Positions 60,587-64,000 of a stretch of DNA of 64,000 nt are shown here, piece after piece. A program made the position numbers and the translations under genes. Source of the stretch: Persicitalea sp964500445 (lineage in GTDB: Bacteria; Bacteroidota; Bacteroidia; Cytophagales; Spirosomataceae); contig CAZCOG010000009.1 of assembly GCA_964500445.1 (NCBI GenBank), forward strand, positions 1 to 64,000, given 5' to 3'. Under the pieces are notes generated by a model. That model was given only the letters and a program-made list of their open reading frames with translations. It made no database searches and was not told where the DNA came from. Each line of letters starts with the position of its first letter. Positions within the stretch are counted from its first letter, which is position 1.

Positions 60587-60678
60587 TTTGGAGTTAGCGA
60601 ATGTCGGAATTAGAGAATACCAAGCGACTATAAGTCAATATTCACTGACTCCCAATCCACTGATTCACTTATTAAATT
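60587..60678. repeat. Inverted-repeat-like element C between groES and groEL
   Basis: It begins immediately after the groES stop: ATTTGGAGTTAGCGAATG, TCGGAATTAGAGAATAC, and, mirrored, ATATTCACTGACTCCCAAT and CCACTGATTCACTTATT. The left arm matches the core shared by elements A (37911) and B (39479). Confidence 0.7.
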
Positions 60679-60705
60679 TAAAAAACTCTTAAAAGCACAA
60701 TAATT

Positions 60706-62343
60706 ATGTCTAAGCAAATATTTTTTGATTCAGAAGCCCGTGATAAAATCAAACGGGGTGTAGACACTTTGGCCGACGCCGTGAAGGTAACGCTCGGCCC
60801 ACGTGGCCGCAACGTCGTTATCGACAAAAAATTCGGCTCACCTACCATTACAAAAGATGGTGTAACCGTGGCCAAAGAAATTGAACTGAAAGACGCCATG
60901 GAGAACATGGGCGCTCAGTTGGTGAAAGAAGTAGCTTCCAAAACGGCCGATTCGGCGGGTGACGGAACTACGACTGCAACCGTTCTGGCTCAGGCCATTT
61001 ATACAATTGGCGTGAAAAACGTTGCTGCTGGTGCCAATCCAATGGATTTGAAGCGTGGTATTGACAAGGCTGTCAGTGCTATCGTGAAAAATCTGGAAGA
61101 GCAGAAGAAAAACATCTCCACTTCCAAGGAAATTGCGCAGGTAGCTACCATTTCGGCTAACCACGACGAGGAAATCGGCCAGATGATCGCCGAGGCGATG
61201 GAGAAAGTTGGTAAAGAAGGCGTTATCACCGTAGAAGAAGCTCGCGGTACCGAAACCGAAGTTAAAACGGTAGAAGGTATGCAATTCGACCGCGGGTACC
61301 TGTCTCCTTACTTCGTGACCAACACGGAGAAAATGGAGGTTGAGATGGAGCGTCCCTACATCCTGATTTCTGAGAAGAAAGTTTCTTCTATGAAAGAATT
61401 GCTTCCCGTTTTGGAGGCCGTAGCCCAGACGGGCCGTCCCCTGATTATCCTTGCCGAGGATGTAGATGGCGAAGCTCTTGCTACGTTGGTAGTCAACAAA
61501 ATCCGTGGTGCTTTGAAAGTAGCCGCTGTAAAAGCTCCTGGCTTCGGCGACCGCCGCAAAGCTATGCTGGAAGACATCGCCATCCTGACGGGCGGCCAGG
61601 TTATCAGCGAAGAGCGCGGTTTCAAACTTGAGAACGCAACGCTTGAGTACCTTGGTAGCTGCGATAAGGCGATCATCGATAAAGATAACACTACCCTGAT
61701 TAATGGGGAAGGTGCCAAAAATGACATCGATGGCCGCGTGAATCAAATCAAAGCGCAGATCGAGAACACAACTTCTGACTACGACCGTGAGAAATTGCAG
61801 GAGCGTCTGGCCAAACTGTCAGGCGGTGTAGCTATCCTGTACATTGGTGCCGCTACGGAAGTGGAAATGAAAGAGAAGAAAGACCGCGTCGATGACGCTC
61901 TTCACGCTACCCGCGCTGCCGTTGAGGAAGGCGTAGTAGCTGGTGGTGGTGTGGCTTTAATCCGTGCCGTCGAAGCATTGAACGACCTGAAAGGCAGCAA
62001 CGAAGACGAGAACACGGGTATAAATATCATCCGCATGGCGGTTGAGTCACCACTCCGCACAATCGTTTCCAACTCAGGTGGCGAAGGTTCCGTAGTGATT
62101 CAGAAGGTAAAAGAAGGCAAAGGTTCTTATGGCTACAACGCTAAGGACAACTCTTACGAGGACCTACTGGAAGCGGGTATCATTGATCCTAAAAAAGTAA
62201 CTCGTCTGGCGCTGGAAAACGCCGCTTCGGTAGCAGGTATGCTGCTCACAACGGAGTGCGTGATCGCTGATGAGCCCGAAGAAGACAAAGGTGGCGGCAT
62301 GGGCGGCCACGGACACGGCGGCGGTATGGGTGGAATGATGTAA
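60706..62343 (+). CDS. groEL: Chaperonin GroEL
   Basis: 545 residues, the usual length. Family motifs: KVTLGPRGRNVVIDKKFGSPTITKDGVTV (ATP-binding), DGTTTATVLAQAI, GANPMDLKRGIDKA, and AAVEEGVVAGGGVALIRA near the C-terminus. The tail ends in a Gly/Met-rich segment with added histidines (GGMGGHGHGGGMGGMM). It forms the double-ring folding chamber with GroES. A strong terminator follows. Confidence 0.99.
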   Translation: MSKQIFFDSEARDKIKRGVDTLADAVKVTLGPRGRNVVIDKKFGSPTITKDGVTVAKEIELKDAMENMGAQLVKEVASKTADSAGDGTTTATVLAQAIYTIGVKNVAAGANPMDLKRGIDKAVSAIVKNLEEQKKNISTSKEIAQVATISANHDEEIGQMIAEAMEKVGKEGVITVEEARGTETEVKTVEGMQFDRGYLSPYFVTNTEKMEVEMERPYILISEKKVSSMKELLPVLEAVAQTGRPLIILAEDVDGEALATLVVNKIRGALKVAAVKAPGFGDRRKAMLEDIAILTGGQVISEERGFKLENATLEYLGSCDKAIIDKDNTTLINGEGAKNDIDGRVNQIKAQIENTTSDYDREKLQERLAKLSGGVAILYIGAATEVEMKEKKDRVDDALHATRAAVEEGVVAGGGVALIRAVEALNDLKGSNEDENTGINIIRMAVESPLRTIVSNSGGEGSVVIQKVKEGKGSYGYNAKDNSYEDLLEAGIIDPKKVTRLALENAASVAGMLLTTECVIADEPEEDKGGGMGGHGHGGGMGGMM

Positions 62344-62370
62344 TTCCAACCAAACGACCCTTAGTTGCCA

Positions 62371-62407
62371 AGAGCGGCGCAGAATCAATCTGCGCCGCTC
62401 TTTTTTT
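62371..62407 (+). terminator. Rho-independent terminator after groEL
   Basis: AGAGCGGCGCAGA (62371-62383) pairs with TCTGCGCCGCTCT (62389-62401), with a short loop, followed by a run of seven Ts. Confidence 0.93.
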
Positions 62408-62607
62408 GTACCCCGATTTGCCATAGCGAGCGAGTTGGGGTATTCTGTAAAAAGACTTGCATTTCTGACTTTAACTATTTTATACTAAGACAAGAATATA
62501 TTGATTTGACATTCAATCAAATAGAACACAAATCTTGGTGGGCTTTGTTTAGACACTACCTAAAAACATGGCTTGGAATTTGCATTTATGCTACACAATC
62601 GTTAATC
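62408..62607. other. A+T-rich intergenic region downstream of groEL
   Basis: About 200 bases with no convincing gene. TACCCC near 62410 and GGGGTA near 62436 could form a weak hairpin. A frame at 62365-62622 (85 codons) crosses the groEL terminator and has no coding character. Confidence 0.4.
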
Positions 62608-62635
62608 TTAACAATAATTTAACATTGGCGTAACA
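62608..62635 (+). promoter_or_regulatory. Three-copy 11-bp-period TTAACA array (PhoB/OmpR-type operator candidate)
   Basis: TTAACA at 62608-62613, TTAACA at 62619-62624 and GTAACA at 62630-62635, each 11 bases apart. A TAATAT -10-like sequence and the ATG at 62652 follow. Direct repeats with 11-bp period are the binding pattern of PhoB-type winged-helix regulators. Confidence 0.5.
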
Positions 62636-62651
62636 TTTAAGTAATATAGCT

Positions 62652-63098
62652 ATGAAAATATTCACACCTCTATCCCGAACACTCACCGCCTTCATAATGG
62701 TTTGCTTCGCACTACCAGCCACTTACGCCCAACATCAGGATATTCCCGATTTTTTGAAAGAGAAACTAAACTGGCAGGAAAAACTAGTGCTGATATACGC
62801 CCCCGAAGAGCAGCAAAATCTTATCAAAGAGCAATTGAAAGCCCTCTACCCTTATATTGATACCCTGCGGCATGAAAAAATAACCGTGGTGCAAATCCCG
62901 ATGTTGCTTTCAGCCAATAATCGCCAGTACCTGAAAAATAAACTACGCTATCAGAAGAACCGGATGAATATCTGGGTAATCGACGAAAAGGGTCAATTGC
63001 GCATGAGTAGCACGAAGGCAGCCTCAGCTGAGCAGTTTCTGCGGGTATTGGACTCAGATACACGCCCCGCTTTGGCCAGTAAGGCTCGCCTATTATAA
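62652..63098 (+). CDS. Secreted DUF4174-like small protein
   Basis: 148 residues with a signal peptide (FIMVCFALPATYAQ, cleavage near residue 26). The mature part begins LKEKLNWQEKLVLIYAPEEQQ and continues with a thioredoxin-like strand-helix pattern (KITVVQIPMLLS, MNIWVIDEKGQLRMSS), as in DUF4174. There is no CxxC, so redox activity is unlikely. Function unknown. The start is preceded by an 11-bp-period TTAACA array. dnaX begins 83 bases downstream. Confidence 0.75.
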   Translation: MKIFTPLSRTLTAFIMVCFALPATYAQHQDIPDFLKEKLNWQEKLVLIYAPEEQQNLIKEQLKALYPYIDTLRHEKITVVQIPMLLSANNRQYLKNKLRYQKNRMNIWVIDEKGQLRMSSTKAASAEQFLRVLDSDTRPALASKARLL

Positions 63099-63181
63099 GC
63101 GCAGAAGCCGACCCGTGCGAATGTGGATTGCAAGGTCAATAGTCCCTTTGAAAATCCTCCCCCTAGCCGTAACTTGCAGGC

Positions 63182-64000
63182 ATGGAACATTTCGTAGTAT
63201 CGGCCCGCAAGTATCGACCTGTCACCTTCGATTCGGTAGTTGGGCAATCGCACATTACTACCACACTTAAGAATGCCATTCGCACCAACCACCTGGCGCA
63301 GGCCTTCCTTTTTTGCGGGCCACGCGGCGTTGGCAAAACTACCTGCGCCCGCATCCTGGCCAAGACGATTAATTGCCAGAACCTCAGTGACGATGTCGAG
63401 CCCTGCGGCGAATGTGAATCCTGCGTGAGTTTCCAGAACAACGCCTCTTTCAACATTCATGAACTCGACGCTGCTTCCAACAACTCGGTGGATGATATAC
63501 GTAACCTGATAGATCAGGTGCGCTATCCGCCCCAAACGGGCAAGTACAAAATCTACATCATCGACGAAGTACACATGCTTTCTCCGGCGGCATTCAATGC
63601 CTTCCTGAAAACGCTCGAGGAACCGCCGAGCTACGCGATTTTTATCCTGGCCACTACGGAAAAGCACAAAATCCTGCCGACGATTCTATCGCGCTGTCAG
63701 ATTTTTGACTTCAACCGGATCCGCACGACCGATATAGCTGATCATTTGGAGCAAATCGCCCGGAAAGAAAGTATTATCGCCGATCGCGAAGCGCTGGAAT
63801 TAATTGGTCGTAAGGCAGACGGTGGTTTGCGCGATGCACTTTCCATGTTTGACCTAAATGTGACGTTTTCGCCCAACAACGAACTATCCTATGCCGATGT
63901 ACTGGAAAATCTGCATATCCTGGATTACGATTATTATTTTAAGATTACGGATGCCTTATTGAAAGGCAGCATTGCCGAATCACTGTTGTTATTCGACGAG
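63182..64000 (+). CDS. dnaX: DNA polymerase III subunit gamma/tau, N-terminal part (cut by window end)
   Basis: 273 codons are visible from ATG 63182 to the window edge, with no stop. EHFVVSARKYRPVTFDSVVG is the standard start. The AAA+ clamp-loader module shows Walker A FLFCGPRGVGKTTCARILAK, the zinc-binding CGECESC with an upstream Cys, Walker B KIYIIDEVHMLS, the SRC sensor region LPTILSRCQIFDF and sensor 2 GGLRDALSMFD. It is the ATPase of the clamp loader that places the beta clamp on DNA. The tau-specific C-terminus lies outside the window. Confidence 0.97.
   Translation, partial: MEHFVVSARKYRPVTFDSVVGQSHITTTLKNAIRTNHLAQAFLFCGPRGVGKTTCARILAKTINCQNLSDDVEPCGECESCVSFQNNASFNIHELDAASNNSVDDIRNLIDQVRYPPQTGKYKIYIIDEVHMLSPAAFNAFLKTLEEPPSYAIFILATTEKHKILPTILSRCQIFDFNRIRTTDIADHLEQIARKESIIADREALELIGRKADGGLRDALSMFDLNVTFSPNNELSYADVLENLHILDYDYYFKITDALLKGSIAESLLLFDE

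Noticed and set aside
60838..61746. A 302-codon open frame antisense to groEL
   Set aside because: It is the shadow of a highly biased coding sequence; the groEL frame is certain and the antisense product has no recognisable domain.
62365..62622. 85-codon frame downstream of groEL
   Set aside because: It runs through the groEL terminator hairpin and T-run and has no coding character.
1..64000. tRNA, rRNA or CRISPR arrays
   Set aside because: No tRNA T-arm signature with a matching acceptor stem, no rRNA-like sequence, and no regularly spaced direct repeats of CRISPR type were found in the intergenic regions.

Overview
The window reads as a chromosomal segment of a Bacteroidota bacterium, most likely order Cytophagales (a Spirosoma/Dyadobacter-like relative; the lineage is inferred from gene families, not from a marker alignment). 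The signs are a type IX secretion (T9SS) sorting domain, a TamL-type lipoprotein barrel, a MurF-alanine racemase fusion, a BatA-type protein, a hybrid histidine kinase/AraC regulator, TAnnTTTG-type -7 promoter elements, weak Shine-Dalgarno sequences, and the gene order miaB, sigma-54 activator, lptE, TPR protein, secG, groES, groEL. A run of ten Ns at 9385-9394 marks an assembly gap. I saw no rRNA, tRNA, CRISPR array, transposase or prophage.

Layout. 1-10310: a partial unknown gene, a YcxB-like membrane protein, a BatA-like protein, then a TPR hybrid histidine kinase/AraC regulator followed by two secreted-protein genes (an AbfB-domain protein and a 99-residue protein that is little more than a T9SS sorting domain) that share an operator-like layout; then an S1/P1 nuclease and two small lipoproteins. 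10386-22141 (minus strand): phosphohexose mutase, GH63 glucosidase, a long D-Ala-D-Ala ligase, Nfu, Mrp, DnaJ, GrpE and an orphan histidine kinase. 22311-35667 (plus strand): QueG, two tandem YCF48-repeat secreted proteins, a sorbosone dehydrogenase-type lipoprotein, a universal stress protein, CorA, MurF-Alr and a collagen-like lipoprotein. 35756-43685 (minus strand): a planctomycete-type cytochrome/DUF1501/DUF1549 cluster and a GH30 glycosidase. 43914-48701 (plus strand): aminotransferase with an overlapping queuosine-precursor transporter, a methyltransferase and a GT39-type transferase. 48709-51749 (minus strand): an alginate lyase-like enzyme, an A+T-rich FMN reductase and a TrmH-type methyltransferase, divergent from tamL. 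51740-64000 (mainly plus strand): envelope biogenesis and chaperone genes, ending in a truncated dnaX.

How it fits together. Three themes recur. Cell-envelope assembly: ddl, murF-alr, lptE, tamL, secG. Protein folding: grpE-dnaJ and groESL, the latter with a sigma-54-like promoter, about 3 kb downstream of a sigma-54 activator gene. Secreted glycan and polymer enzymes: GH63, GH30, the alginate lyase-like protein and the AbfB protein. The most unusual non-coding signals are the shared tandem operator behind the hybrid regulator, a set of inverted-repeat elements built from reiterated short words that sit between co-directional genes, a perfect 34-bp palindrome just before corA, and a three-copy 11-bp-period TTAACA array before the DUF4174-like gene.
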